DNA of 64,000 bases from Onchocerca volvulus (Eukaryota > Nematoda > Chromadorea > Rhabditida > Onchocercidae). Positions 1-11,400 of this stretch are shown here, in pieces. Position 1 is the first letter of the stretch. Every line of letters starts with the position of its first letter. The stretch lies in NCBI GenBank assembly GCA_000499405.2, contig HG738139.1, positions 14,279,826 through 14,343,825 on the forward strand, read 5' to 3'. The notes beneath the pieces are model-generated. The model was given only the letters and a program-made list of their open reading frames with translations, was not told where the DNA came from and made no database searches. The translations under genes were made by a program, and so were the position numbers.

Positions 1-339
1 TAGTTATCAAAAGGATAATTTCATCAACAATATGAGACTAAGAAAAGAATTATCAAAAAATAAAAAATAAAAAATTAAAGAAAAAAATACACCTCTAAAT
101 ATACATTGACATTCTCAAAAATTGGTTGAAATTTATTCAGAAATCGCAACAATGCAAAAAAAAAAGAGGGAAGAAAAATATGCGGAGTTGTTGACGAGTG
201 ATAAAGATAATTTAATTGTTTCATCTTATCACGATAAATATTGTGCAATTGTTCTTGTTCTGTTTTGAGATTGCTAAGTGCTTTCTTCTGTTCCTTGATT
301 GGATTTTCTTGGATTTCATAATGATTGGATTTTATTTTT

Positions 340-830
340 GAGGCAAAAAAAAAAGAAAACTCAGATTCTGATTCGTGATTCAAATTCAGATTCTTGATTT
401 TTATTTATAGTCTTGAGCAGATCATATTCTTTTTGCAGAATTTCAAGTTCCATGTCTTGGCATGTTCACTTTGCAGTATAGGATATTAATCCTTCACAAA
501 GTCTAATCAATTCAATTTTTATTTTCCAAATTAATTCACAAGTTACAGCTGTTAATTTCAAGTCTGATAATTCCTCCGTAAGGCGTCGAATTTGTGTACT
601 CAAATTTCATATCTTAACATTCTGATTATTGGCATGTTATTCAATGAAACTGATTGCGTAATTCATTTTTTTCATCTAAACAACATCGGATCTGAATTTT
701 CAGCTTAATGATTCAGTTTTTCCTTATCTTCAGAATCTTTATCATCTTGCAAAGCTAGTTGCTGATTTTTTTTTATTGAGAAATCAAACGATATCGCAAC
801 TGATCCATTTTTTTTTCTTTTTGTTTTTTT
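340..830 (-). pseudogene. decayed coiled-coil coding sequence
   Basis: On the minus strand several short open frames rich in Glu, Lys, Leu and Gln follow one another in heptad-like style but in different frames. One near 500-600 reads IRRLTEELSDLKLTAVTCEL, one near 395-455 reads MELEILQKEYDLLKTINKN, and one near 220-330 contains EQKKALSNLKTEQEQLHNIY. Stops and frame changes separate them, for example a short AATCTGAATTTGAATCACGAATCAG-like reduplication near 365-395. This could be an old coiled-coil gene, part of a gag coiled coil, or a gene with unusual short introns. No family was recognised. Confidence 0.3.
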
Positions 831-904
831 TGGACATCCTAGCATTAATTACTTTAATTTCTTTGCATATGAGTGAAACTTCCATGTCTCATTGATCTTT
901 TCGT

Positions 905-1456
905 TCAATTAATTAAATCCATTTTTTCTTTGATTAGTTTAGCATTTTGTACATCATACTTGTATTTGGCATAACATAGTGTAGTATTGTGAGAATTTTT
1001 GCAGTGAAAACATAAATATTTGTTTTTGCTGCAGTTATTTTTATTTACCTTATCAGTTACAGCAATTGTAGATGCTAGTTTTATTAACGACATTCTTTTT
1101 GCGAATTCTAGCATAATCTTACTGAAGTCAAATTCAAATAATAGACAACTGTTCAACAAAAAAGCTAGAAATTTCGTTATGTTAATAGTTTTTTTTACTA
1201 GATTCAATAATACAGCAATATTTTCGCAATGTTGATAATCAACATTGCGAAAATATTGCGAATAGTCATAAGATTGTAGCATATTATTTTCAAGCCACAT
1301 TGCTCTACTTTTTGTTCTGCCCATTTTTACCGCTTGAGCATTTAGTAGAAGAGGAGTGGCAAGACCAAACAATTCAGGTAGGTTTAATTTTTTGCCAAGT
1401 TCAATTCCATTTACTAAACTTTCCCTCTCATTCTCGATCAAAAATAATTCAGGCAA
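905..1456 (-). pseudogene. BEL/Pao-type gag fragment with zinc knuckle (degenerate)
   Basis: An open stretch of about 183 codons on the minus strand ends in a CCHC-like zinc knuckle (CFHCKNSHNTTLCYAKYKYD). This closely resembles the knuckle in the gag of the BEL/Pao element at 59319-60683 (CFHCKGQHNRALCYKKYG). The reading frame has no in-frame ATG at its upstream end, and no LTR or pol sequence was found next to it. It is therefore read as a broken fragment of a retrotransposon gag gene, not a host gene. The knuckle match is direct. The assignment of the upstream 140 residues, which are rich in Leu and Asn and show no recognisable domain, is inference. Confidence 0.5.
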
Positions 1457-1679
1457 ACATTATTTTCTCTCAAACGTTCCATTCATTATTTCAAAATGGA
1501 ACAGGCCTGACATTCTCTATTCCAATATTTCTTGCTTGTCTAATTGCCATTTGTAAATTGCCTTAAATTCGTGGTCAATCTAGAATCATTTATTTAGCCT
1601 GCTCGAAAAAAGGTAAAACGAATTGTCTCTCTCTTGATGTTGTGTAAGATCCGGTTTGATTTAGATCGGTTAAATTCTC

Positions 1680-1680
<1 letters not shown>

Positions 1681-1721
<41 letters not shown>
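1681..1721. repeat. A41 homopolymer
   Basis: An uninterrupted run of about 41 adenines, the longest pure homopolymer noticed in the window. It lies between the gag fragment and the SSP gene. It may be an old retroposed poly(A) tail or simply an expanded tract. The rest of 1562-2080 shows no gene. Confidence 0.9.
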
Positions 1722-1722
<1 letters not shown>

Positions 1723-2079
1723 GAATGAATGGATTCCATGTTTAATTAATAAATTTACGAAGAAATTTGAACAAATGCTTGTACCAATCTATTAAATTTA
1801 CTTTGATACTTCCATACAATTCCAGATGTAACATTTCCCGCATCAAATGATTGCAATTAGCAATGATGTGAGACACGTAAATGACGTTTTCTCACGTAAA
1901 TATGTATAAAAGTTTTGTGAAGATACGCAAATTATTCATAACTATAAATATCATTACTTTTGTTTTTTGTATCGATAATTTAAAAGAACAATATGTTTAT
2001 TGTGTATCAGACAGTTATCACTACGACGGTGAACACAAGATAGTAAAAAAGCAATGACGATTACAAATCATTGGGGAAT

Positions 2080-2085
2080 TTTATT
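2080..2085 (-). terminator. polyadenylation signal overlapping the SSP stop codon
   Basis: On the minus strand the last codons read GAA TAA AAT, so a perfect AATAAA hexamer includes the stop codon. If it is used, the 3' UTR would be only about 10-25 bases long. Its use is inferred from the hexamer alone. Confidence 0.5.
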
Positions 2086-2894
2086 CAGCTTTAACGGGTA
2101 GAATAACTTCACCAGCTTGAGCTCCAGCTTTAAAAGGTGCCTGAGGATCATCTTCTTCATCTGGTACCTCAGCCCATTGTACCACAAATTTATCTTCTCT
2201 TGGTGGTCCTTCTAGGCGAATTATCATTAATTCATATTTTTCCCCTTTCGGAACAAATCCATATACCGGCTTGACACGATAATGTTCATTGTTCGTTGAT
2301 TTTACCTGCATTTTTTTTTTTTTTTTAAATCTTAAATGCAACCTTTTTTCATTGGATTGTTTTATGAAAAAAAAAAATATTTAAAAATTTAATAAAGAAT
2401 AAAAATGAAAGTAAGAAATTAACCAATCTATTTATTCCATCTATTATTGGATTTCCGTTCCAGCTCATTCATCATAATCAATTTTAGATTTAATTCCTTT
2501 TCTTATTTTCTTATTAAAGCGGTTTATTAAAATTTTTTCAGTGTGATATTATTATTTGGAATTTTTTATGTCATGGAGCAATTTAATCATTTCTTTCCTA
2601 ATTATAGCAATTTTAGGATCTAACATTTACTCGCTTTGAAATCTTATTTAAATTTATAAATAGAGTACTGTATCAATATAATCAAGGATACGAAAATTAA
2701 CAAAAAACTTAAAAAATAACAAAACTCAAAAATCCGTAGTTTTAAGCACAGTAATGTTTTAAATTTAAAATATAAATTGGCAAATATGTTACTTTGAAAC
2801 TCAAACGACTTTCCGATTGACTGACAATATTAACAGTAATAGTGCCACCACGGGCTGGAAAAGTAACTTCAGGTGGATCAATATTAAGTGCCAT
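2081..2894 (-). CDS. SSP-type major sperm protein (MSP) domain protein
   Basis: Two exons, 2894-2793 and 2305-2081, join in phase 0 across a GT-AG intron and give a 108-residue protein. The whole protein is one MSP domain: it starts MALNIDPPEVTFPARGG, passes through ESRLSFKVKSTNNEHYRVKP and ends GEVILPVKAE. Length and sequence fit the small nematode sperm-specific (SSP, class P) proteins better than the 127-residue filament-forming MSPs. These families are expressed in spermatids, and the immunoglobulin-like fold mediates cytoskeletal or protein contacts. That role is carried over from the family and is not shown here. The intron position, right before VKSTNN, cuts a conserved strand. The stop codon overlaps an AATAAA signal. 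The gene stands alone with no neighbouring MSP copies in the window. Confidence 0.88.
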
Positions 2895-2922
2895 ATTGTG
2901 CTCCCTTTTTTTTTTTTTCACT

Positions 2923-2932
2923 TCCTGAAACC
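2923..2932 (-). promoter_or_regulatory. candidate spliced-leader acceptor upstream of the SSP gene
   Basis: On the minus strand the sequence TTTCAG lies about 30 bases before the ATG. This is the usual distance and consensus for nematode trans-splicing, or for a 5' UTR cis intron. The region 2933-5005 upstream shows no gene, only AT-rich sequence. Confidence 0.3.
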
Positions 2933-4961
2933 GAAATCGAAATGAGTCAAATATTTGCAGTTAAAATGTACAATTGAAAAAATTCGAAATGATGATCACT
3001 TTTATATTGGCATTTTTATACAAATTTTTTTGTTTAAATTAATTCATGAATTATCGTTTTAGTTTTTTCAATATGCAGTATGGTCGTTTTGCGCAAATTC
3101 GTGCTAGCATCATTCCAGGAATTCGAATATTCGTAGCAAAGTTATCCCACTGAAAATGATTCTGAAAATTTTGATTCTAAATGATTGAATTCTGAGAATG
3201 TGATGATTGTGAAGATTTTGAGAATTCTTCTGTCCTTTTGCAAGGCTGATTCCTGTCACTAATTATTAATTTTACATTAATTGTATGCTTATGGCTTTCT
3301 GAATACTAATATTGTTACAAATTTTCTCCGATATTATAACTATAACTGTAAAAATTAATTTTTTAAAGATGAAAATTCTACCACACAAAACAAGAATGCA
3401 TTATGTTCAATATTGAATTCATATTTAGAGGGAATAATAAATGAGACAATTTAGAAAAAAAAATTGCTCCAATTCATTTATGAATTTTTGTAGCAAAGTC
3501 ACCAGTAAATTCAAATTTTTGAATTGATAATATGTTCGTTCAAAGATCATTTTAAATTATATCAATCAATAGATTAATTTGAAGTGGCAATAGAATTGTT
3601 TGATACAAAAAGGCAAACAATATCAATTTACTATTGTATATCTATCTTTAAATTTTTCAATTTTCGACATTCTACAAATAGAATTTATGATAAACAGATA
3701 ATAATACAAATATTGTTATGCATATTTTAAAAGATGAAAGATATTGTTGAGGATAATTACCCCCAAAGAAAAATAAGACATTCAACAAGAAAAGATCATT
3801 CATTGATAACTATTCTAAAAATTTCCAGAATAAATTATGAAATTAGATTTTGCTGATTAAAAAAAATTTTTTACCGTTATTTTATGATTTATACCATTGC
3901 TTAAACACATTAATTGTGAATTTGATTACACAATTCATTCTGTTCTGTTTGTACAAATTATTGCAATACAATATCATTATCCTTCATAATATTTGAAATT
4001 TCATTTTTCGTTTTCCCGATTTGTTCTTCTACTTTAGCAACATCAAATACTCCTTATTATTTGATAAACAATACGACTAATTCATTTGGGGAATTTTCCT
4101 TTTAAAAATATTGTTGGATGCTTATGTATTCACTGTGATATTCAAAATAAAATGATAAAAGAATTGAATCAATCTATTGTGGATGCATTCATTTTTCACT
4201 GAATATCTTGAATTTTAAATTAATTAAATTAGCCTTGTGCAAAAACTTCGGCAAATGCATAAACATGAGAATTATTCCCTTGTGATGGTAAAATTGAACT
4301 GAAGAATCGAAATTGCTAGCCTCGAATGATCATGAAATTGCATAAATTTTTCACTTTGCTAAAATGATATAATTAAAACAATGATAAGTACTACATTTCA
4401 AAATAATCATTTATTGTATAATTTTTTATTGCCAATAATAGGTTGGATTGATTCTATCGTTGCTGTTACAACTGTTTTTTCAAATTATAAGTAAGTATCA
4501 AATTGAAGTTATTATCTTTTAAGCGAAGAATTAAAAAAAAAAAAAAACTTTCTTTTTCAAATTTAATATATTTTCTGCTAATTCAATGACATAAGATAAA
4601 TATTTTCATATATAGGATTTGTAAAATGAAATATTTCACAATAGATTTTTGATTCATCTCTTAATCGTACTTTCAATTTTACATTTATTCAAAAAAATTT
4701 GTCAATCTTAAATAATGTTTCTATTTTTTTATAGACATCAAAAGTAAAATCTAATTTTTCCATCTGTATGCTCGCTTTATCATATCAGGTTTGTGAATTC
4801 TGCACAAACTTTCGCTTTTTTTTTGGCTCAGTTAAGTGATTAATGGCATTTTAGTAATTGCGAATAGTTTTGCGAATAAACTAAATTTGATCGATGAGTG
4901 AGAGCATATTTATCGAAGTAATTATGCTCATTCAATAATGTTTCGTTTTTTTCTAACTGCA

Positions 4962-4980
4962 TTTTTTTTTTTTTTTCCAG
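4962..4980 (+). promoter_or_regulatory. candidate spliced-leader acceptor of the tetraspan gene
   Basis: A pyrimidine tract of 15 T followed by CCAG ends 25 bases before the ATG at 5006. No convincing upstream coding exon was found, so this AG is a good candidate for SL trans-splicing, which is common in nematodes. A cis 5' UTR intron is the alternative. Confidence 0.4.
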
Positions 4981-5005
4981 CACGAATAAATTATTCCATT
5001 CAATT

Positions 5006-6611
5006 ATGGCCCGCTATTCTAAAATATGCTTCTTCTCGATAAAGGTTAATACATCAATTTTACATAATTAATATTAGCCTTTTTGTAGTAGATATTACAT
5101 TTTCAAATAAACACTGAAGTTTATTCAATACTTTTTTAGTAGCTAAGGTAAGAAAAGAAAACAACCACTCAGTTGGCTTTTCTAGAAGAAGATGAATAAA
5201 ATAATAGTAAAGATAATAAAATTAAATGATTTTCTATCACTACCGAACAAAAATTATCCTGAAATATATTGATGATTATAGCCTTATACCTATACCTATA
5301 CTTTGCTATACCTATACCTTTATTCTACCTTTTGGTTACGTTTCTTTCACGTTTCTTCACGTTCATCAAATTTTCACGTTGCAGTTATGCATGTACATTA
5401 TGTCGGCAATGAACATTTGTATGGCAATTAGCTTATTATTACTTTCCATAATGCAGAAGGGTACAAATTTGCATGCTCTTGCAGATTACTTCTGTTTTAC
5501 CGTATTCCTCATCATTGCCTTTTTGGCAGCTTTATCCTCGGCGACCGAGAATTTTAAACTTCGGTGGCCTTTATTTGGCGCAACGGTAATCTTATTTCTT
5601 TAATTTTAGTCTGGTAGCTTCATTTTGAATTTTTTTTTTCCGAATCTCTTCATGTCTTTTTTCTTCAAATTGTTGCTTATTTATCTTCCATTTGAATATA
5701 ATTTTGCTCAAATTTCTCATACACAAGCTTAATAATATACTGCTATATTTTATACATTGCTGATGACAATTTTCGATGCTTTCATGACAGTTTTGTTTCG
5801 CATTCCTTTTCCCAAAGCTAAATGTCGCACATAAATTATCATTATTATCATTAATTTTCAAATTAAATTGTCAAATTATCATTATTAATAATATTAATTG
5901 CAAAAATTTTAGATAGCTATCTTAGTCTTACTATTAATTGCACTTATCTATCATCTCATTTTTTGTTACAGACATCGAGTTGATAGTGAGTTTTTGGTCT
6001 TAACTATTATTTTTTCTTTTTTTTCTTGTTGCTTTTCTTCTGCAATTAATATATTGATAAGAATTACTGAGAAAAGATCGATATTTAAAATCAATAAGTT
6101 GAAGGCTTTTTAGTCACTTTTTTGTGAATATTATACATGTTAACTTATGTTAGAAAAAAACATAAAAAACATAACATGAAATGTAATATGAAAAAAGATT
6201 TGGATGAGAAAGGTAAAATAAAGAAAAAATGGGTTACTATTTTTAGATATGAGAATCCAGCAGGTAAGCAAATAAATGGAGATAAATAAGGTAAAGACAG
6301 AATATGGGATCGTTGTAGGATATTTCTTCATTTCACAATACAATGAAAATGCTTCTGTTAATTTCTCATATATATAAAAAATAAGAACACAAATGGAATC
6401 CCATAAATTCAGCATAATTTTAGTATTCGAAGTTGCTGGTTCAGCGACAATTTATCTAATCATGATGGCCATTGCCGGATTCTGTATTTTTGTTGCAATT
6501 CGTTGGCAAACATTTATCACTCGTAAAATAAATATCAAGAAAAAAAGGGATGAATCAAAAGAAACCAAATCTTTAATAAACATTAAAATTAATGAAACCA
6601 AAGCGAAATGA
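5006..6611 (+). CDS. small four-helix membrane protein, function unknown
   Basis: Four exons, 5006-5044, 5385-5585, 5913-5985 and 6424-6611, join in phase at GT-AG introns into 166 residues. The protein starts MARYSKICFFSIKLCMYIMS. Four hydrophobic helices are visible: roughly residues 20-36 (NICMAISLLLLSIM), 48-66 (YFCFTVFLIIAFLAALSS), 81-98 (IAILVLLLIALIYHLIF) and 108-130 (ATIYLIMMAIAGFCIFVAI). The first loop is short. The C-terminal tail of about 35 residues is very rich in Lys and would face the cytosol. Overall shape recalls MARVEL-like or other tetraspan proteins, but no family motif was recognised, so no function is given. An AATAAA at 7016-7021 could be its poly(A) signal. Intron 1 contains a short run of imperfect CTATAC hexamers (about 5285-5320). 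Confidence 0.65.
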
Positions 6612-8404
6612 TGCAGGAGGAGAGAAGTACCATTATAGCATGATCATAATTTATCAAGATATGCAAACGCAAATATTCAAATGCGATCTATTGATGAGAT
6701 TAAATTTCATATTAAATATTATATTTGATTTTTATCAACACTTTAATCCATTTCTAATATGTTATTGTTAGGATTAACAATGTGATTTGTTCGTCACAAT
6801 GTAATGAAATCATAGCACATCATTCAATAACATCTTATCCCTTGATAGTTGGAAAATTTCACATTTTATCAAAAACAGCGCTTAATGGACAATATGATGA
6901 ACTAGCAAAGATTAAAGGAAATTTTTCAAAATGAAGTTTTCGAATTTATTTTAATTTCTACTGAATTCAGTCATATAAATCTTTTACACTATTATGTCAT
7001 ACTTTTGTTTGAGCAAATAAAAATCGGAGAACTTTTCTTTGAAGACCCGATTTCATAAAAACAAAACTGAAGCTGCGTGGATTTCAAGGAATCCTTATTT
7101 TTCGAATATTAATTGTTTAATTTAACTCGAGATAATGGCTATTAGCTTCACGAAATTAATTCATCATGAAAACTTTGTACTTACTAGGAATGGATTATGT
7201 TTCATTTGCCAAAATTTTAATTTACTAAAATTGCATTATACACAATTTGACAAAACTTTAACATCAAATCAACAATTTCAGTTTTATTTGCGATTTGAGG
7301 TATGCTGAAGAGAAATTTAAAGCCTCGCAGCACTAAAACATATATTTATATATCATGTAGAAATATTCGATTTTTGCTGGCATAAAATATGGCCGAAACA
7401 GAAATGACTTTGATGAGACATCAATAATAAAATGCTTTCAGCAGCATTTGAAAACTTCACTTTATTTGCGAAGGATTTTTATCCATGTAGGAATTGTACT
7501 TCTTTTGGGAAGAATTCTTTCCCGTGTTAGAATTTAACCTTCCTTTCTCACCTATAAAGTGCTAATTCACACCAGAAATACCACATCTTCTACATAAATG
7601 AAAATGCAAATGTTCGTTATGGCTTTTGACTCAACGATTCAAGCCCTTCAACAGTTATTTTGTAATTTTGACACGACGTTGCATTCGAATAAGTGCGTGC
7701 TTCTATTTTTTTACCTGTCCGTAGGGATAAAAATGTTTCCCGCCAAAACGCTCCGATTAACAGATGAACAAATTGAGGTCATCTAATCATTGATTCAATA
7801 CTAGATAATGGTCGAAAAATAATCCATATAAATAAAAATGTAAAAAATGTTCGTTATATTTTTTCACCGACTGATTTGAAATTTTGAAAAAACGTTGCAT
7901 TCAAATAGGGGCGTGTTTTTATATCTAATCTTTTTCATCTGTCACACTTGTGACAGATAAAACAAAGCGAGCAGACATTTTTATTTATATAGATTAGATG
8001 GACCGGCCACGCGGAATGCGATCGAGTACAGCTAGTTTTCATTATAAATGTCTTGAAGAAAAGATTTAGGTTTTAATACAAATTAAATTTTTTAAAAAGA
8101 CATCTACGAAATTATGAACTATTAACGAAAGAAAGTAAATTTATAAATTCGACTAATGAAAGCATTTTATGAGGATATTTATCGTGAAGATCACTATTTT
8201 TGCATCGATGATAAGATACAATAAAATGCTCACATTGGTGATTTCAACAAAAGCAAAAATGAGAAGGAAATAATACAATACTGCATATGTGCATATCCTA
8301 GTAAAAGAATTTCTTATACCTTTCCCAATTATTTTCAATCTGATTCTCGATTCCTGAATCTATGAGTAAACTAAATCCGATAATATGATTTAAGTTGCTT
8401 TAGT
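6612..8404. other. intergenic region between convergent genes
   Basis: No gene was found. It contains a possible poly(A) signal for the tetraspan gene near 7016 and the dispersed repeat listed at 7590-8000. The short open frame at 7598-7786 lies inside that repeat and is not considered a gene. Confidence 0.6.
7590..8000 (+). repeat. dispersed repeat, two tandem monomers, Helitron-like leading end
   Basis: Two monomers begin near 7593 and 7833, with leads like ATAAATRAAAATGYAAATGT followed by TCGTTATGGCTTTTGA or a decayed form. They share cattcgaataNgtgcgtg, a CTGTC or CTGTCAC block and AAAATGTTTCCCGCCAAAACG. The same family lies inverted at 20590-21060, where the junction around gattcatNctagataatRgtcgaaaaataatcc is nearly the same. 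The TCTAYATAAATAAAAATG-like lead recalls the 5' ends of Helitron-derived short elements in animals. That classification is only a guess. GC content is higher than in the surroundings. Confidence 0.6.
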
Positions 8405-11400
8405 TCAATAAAATTGTTGTCTGATGTACCGAAGAGTGAATCGTGCCAGTTTTCTATTTGGATGATAGATGACAAAAATTTGATTGCCTTCTGACACAGA
8501 ATCTTCCTTTGGCCGGTAGCAACAACTGTAATTGCAAATAATTAGATGAGGTAATAAGAGAATAAAAGACTGAGAAAAAACAATCACAAATAATTGCGAA
8601 CTACAATCAAAATATTGTCAATCTGTCAGCTGTGAATATCATCAAACTATATAGGAATTAAAAAACCTAAAAAGAGACAGTTAAGGCGTAAGTCCATTTC
8701 TCCTATAATCTAAATATATTTTTACTATAGTAAAGATAAACAAATTCGAAAATATAAAGAAGAATTGAAAATATACCTTCGGAAACCAGTTACCCTGACG
8801 TCAAGTTTATGTTTAATTTCCACATATGATTGGCACCCGTATGAGCATGGAAATTCTCCGTCGCTAAGACGAAAACGTATCCGATTCCCAATCGGAACCT
8901 GAAATGATCCAATTTAATTACTAGAAATAGAGAAGTCGGAATGTTATATCCTGCAAAGAAGAAAATATAAGGGATAGCGGGGAACATTGAAAAAATAAAT
9001 TAATAAATATGAAGCAAAAGAGAGAAGATGATGAAGTAGAAGTATAAACTATAATTTGATAGGAAGATAAAAAGGAATGATCATGAGTGATTGAATAAAA
9101 AAGACAAAAAAATAAGCAATAAGGTAAAAAACTCATTCAGCAAGAATGATTAAAGAACTTATTAATGCATGACTGATTCTGATACTGTAATCAATCAAGA
9201 ATTCATATTTTGCTTACCGATATCCTCCAATAACAATCAGTATTTCCACCTTTCGGACTTGTTAATGTTTGCCATGTATCTGTTGCAAATAATTCGCTGC
9301 CACATGCTGAAAAAAATTCTTCATAATTAAATCTTCAATAACAATTTTTAGTAGAACTTATAGCAATATAGAACTTCTTTAAATTTCTGAGACATTCAGG
9401 TCTAACTTCTTTTTTATTTCTTTCTTTTGACCTTTTTTCTTTTAGCTTTGCATTTTCATTGATTGAATCCAAATCTTAACATTCTGAATTAAATCAATGC
9501 ATAACGTGATCAGTGCATATTTTAATGATTACAGCATCAAAAATTTCTCTAAAATTTTAGAATTTTATCGCATTTGTTCATTTTTATACGCTCTTTTTTC
9601 CCGCATTTCCCCGAAACATAATAAATTTGGTCAATCGATATTCGCATCCATACATACTCATATATGCTTGCCATCAACAATCAGCACTTATGATGAGTAA
9701 AATTTAAATCTGTAATGGTAAATCTCTCTCTTCCCGGCCTCTCCCTCATAAAGCTTCAGCATTCTATCATTTCCTTTTTCCCATACTCTGAGGTAAACAT
9801 GTTTTCGAATAATTTATTTCACAAAATGTAATTTTAATTTATGTCTAACATAAAAACTAGTTCTAGTGAAGATAAAAAAACCAAAAAGCTTTTTTTTTTT
9901 TTTTTTTTTATACAACAAGCATGAAATAACTGATAATCATACTTATTAACAACTATAACCATATTTATCAACAACATTAATGATCCGCACTGTGTATAAG
10001 TCATTTTATTGTAAATTTTCTAATGAAAAGAATAAAATTTTAATTATTCAAGCTTGAAATAAATATGTCTGCAGCAAGTGAAAATATATGAATCAATGTT
10101 TATGTGGAATTTTGTTTTTGTTATTCATGCATTTCTAATATTAGCATCATATTTACAAATATATCTTGTTAAATAATTTTAATTATTAAATACGAAAATT
10201 TTTGATGAATTATTGATAAAAATTTCTTACGCGATGGTTGCAATATACTGCAATCATAACCACCAAGACCTTCTGGACATCGACATTGATTGCAATTGTT
10301 CGGATCCGGATAACCACCTGCTAAACAATTTTGTGGACCACGTCCTGCACAAGCATCTATAAATCAAGTAAGGCTATTTGAGTTTAATTGAAATTTAAAT
10401 TATCTTCCTGTTAAATCAAAGTTCAATTTTGTTTGCTAAAATATTAAGAAATTATCGGAAATAGTATTATATTATCAGTTGATATATACAAAACATTTTC
10501 GGTACATTTTTATAAAATAGCATACTTAAGCAATAGATATCATTGATAACTTTAGCATCCAAGAAAGCCATTTTCTCAGTACCCATCGTCGTTACATACT
10601 TCAATTCTTTGGGAACAATAGTAAAATCAGTTACACGAATAGCATGTGCTACAGCATGATAATGCATCAATGACCCGTAATCATAAGGTATCCGTCGAGG
10701 TGATATCTGAAAAAGTCAAAAAAAAATTTCTTCTTTTTCAAAAGTTTCATAATGGAATTGGTTTTTGGAGTATTTGCGAGGAAACTCATTTCGCGGAATT
10801 TCCATGCCGCTGCCAAAAATCTTTAGATGTTAAAATATTCCGTATAAAAAAAACAGCATATTCTTTCACATTTTGATCACTGATAATTTTTTTTATCAAA
10901 TAATTTATAAGACAATTTTTCGTAGCAGAAAAAAAATTTCGATATCACCAATATTTTTTAATGATTTCAAATTTCTTAATGAATTTGTTGCTTAAGATAT
11001 CAATGGTTCACATTCTACCATTCTTTTTTTTTTTTTTTTTTTTCAAACTTGGCGTTTATTTAACTTGTCTTTCATTTTTGTGTTATACTGCCTTACATTT
11101 AAATTAAATTGAATTTTAAATATTTAAGGTTGAAAAATAAAAAATATGAAAAAAGAATAGAACTAGAAGCATACTGCCTTACATTTAAATTAGATTGAAT
11201 TTTAAATATTTAAGGTTGAAAAGTAAAAAATATGAAAAAAGAGTAGAACTAGAAGCTAGACAAGTAAATATATTCTAGACTGAATAAAAATCGGGAGCAT
11301 TTTCTATTTATCTTCGTGATATGAAATTGCAGCATGACAGATGAAGATAAAAGTAATGTCTCTGTTCAAGTGGCTTCTATCAGAAAATTTTCTAATGTTT

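Noticed and set aside
7598..7786. 62-codon frame as a gene
   Set aside because: It lies within a repeat that recurs at 20590-21060, where the frame is not kept.
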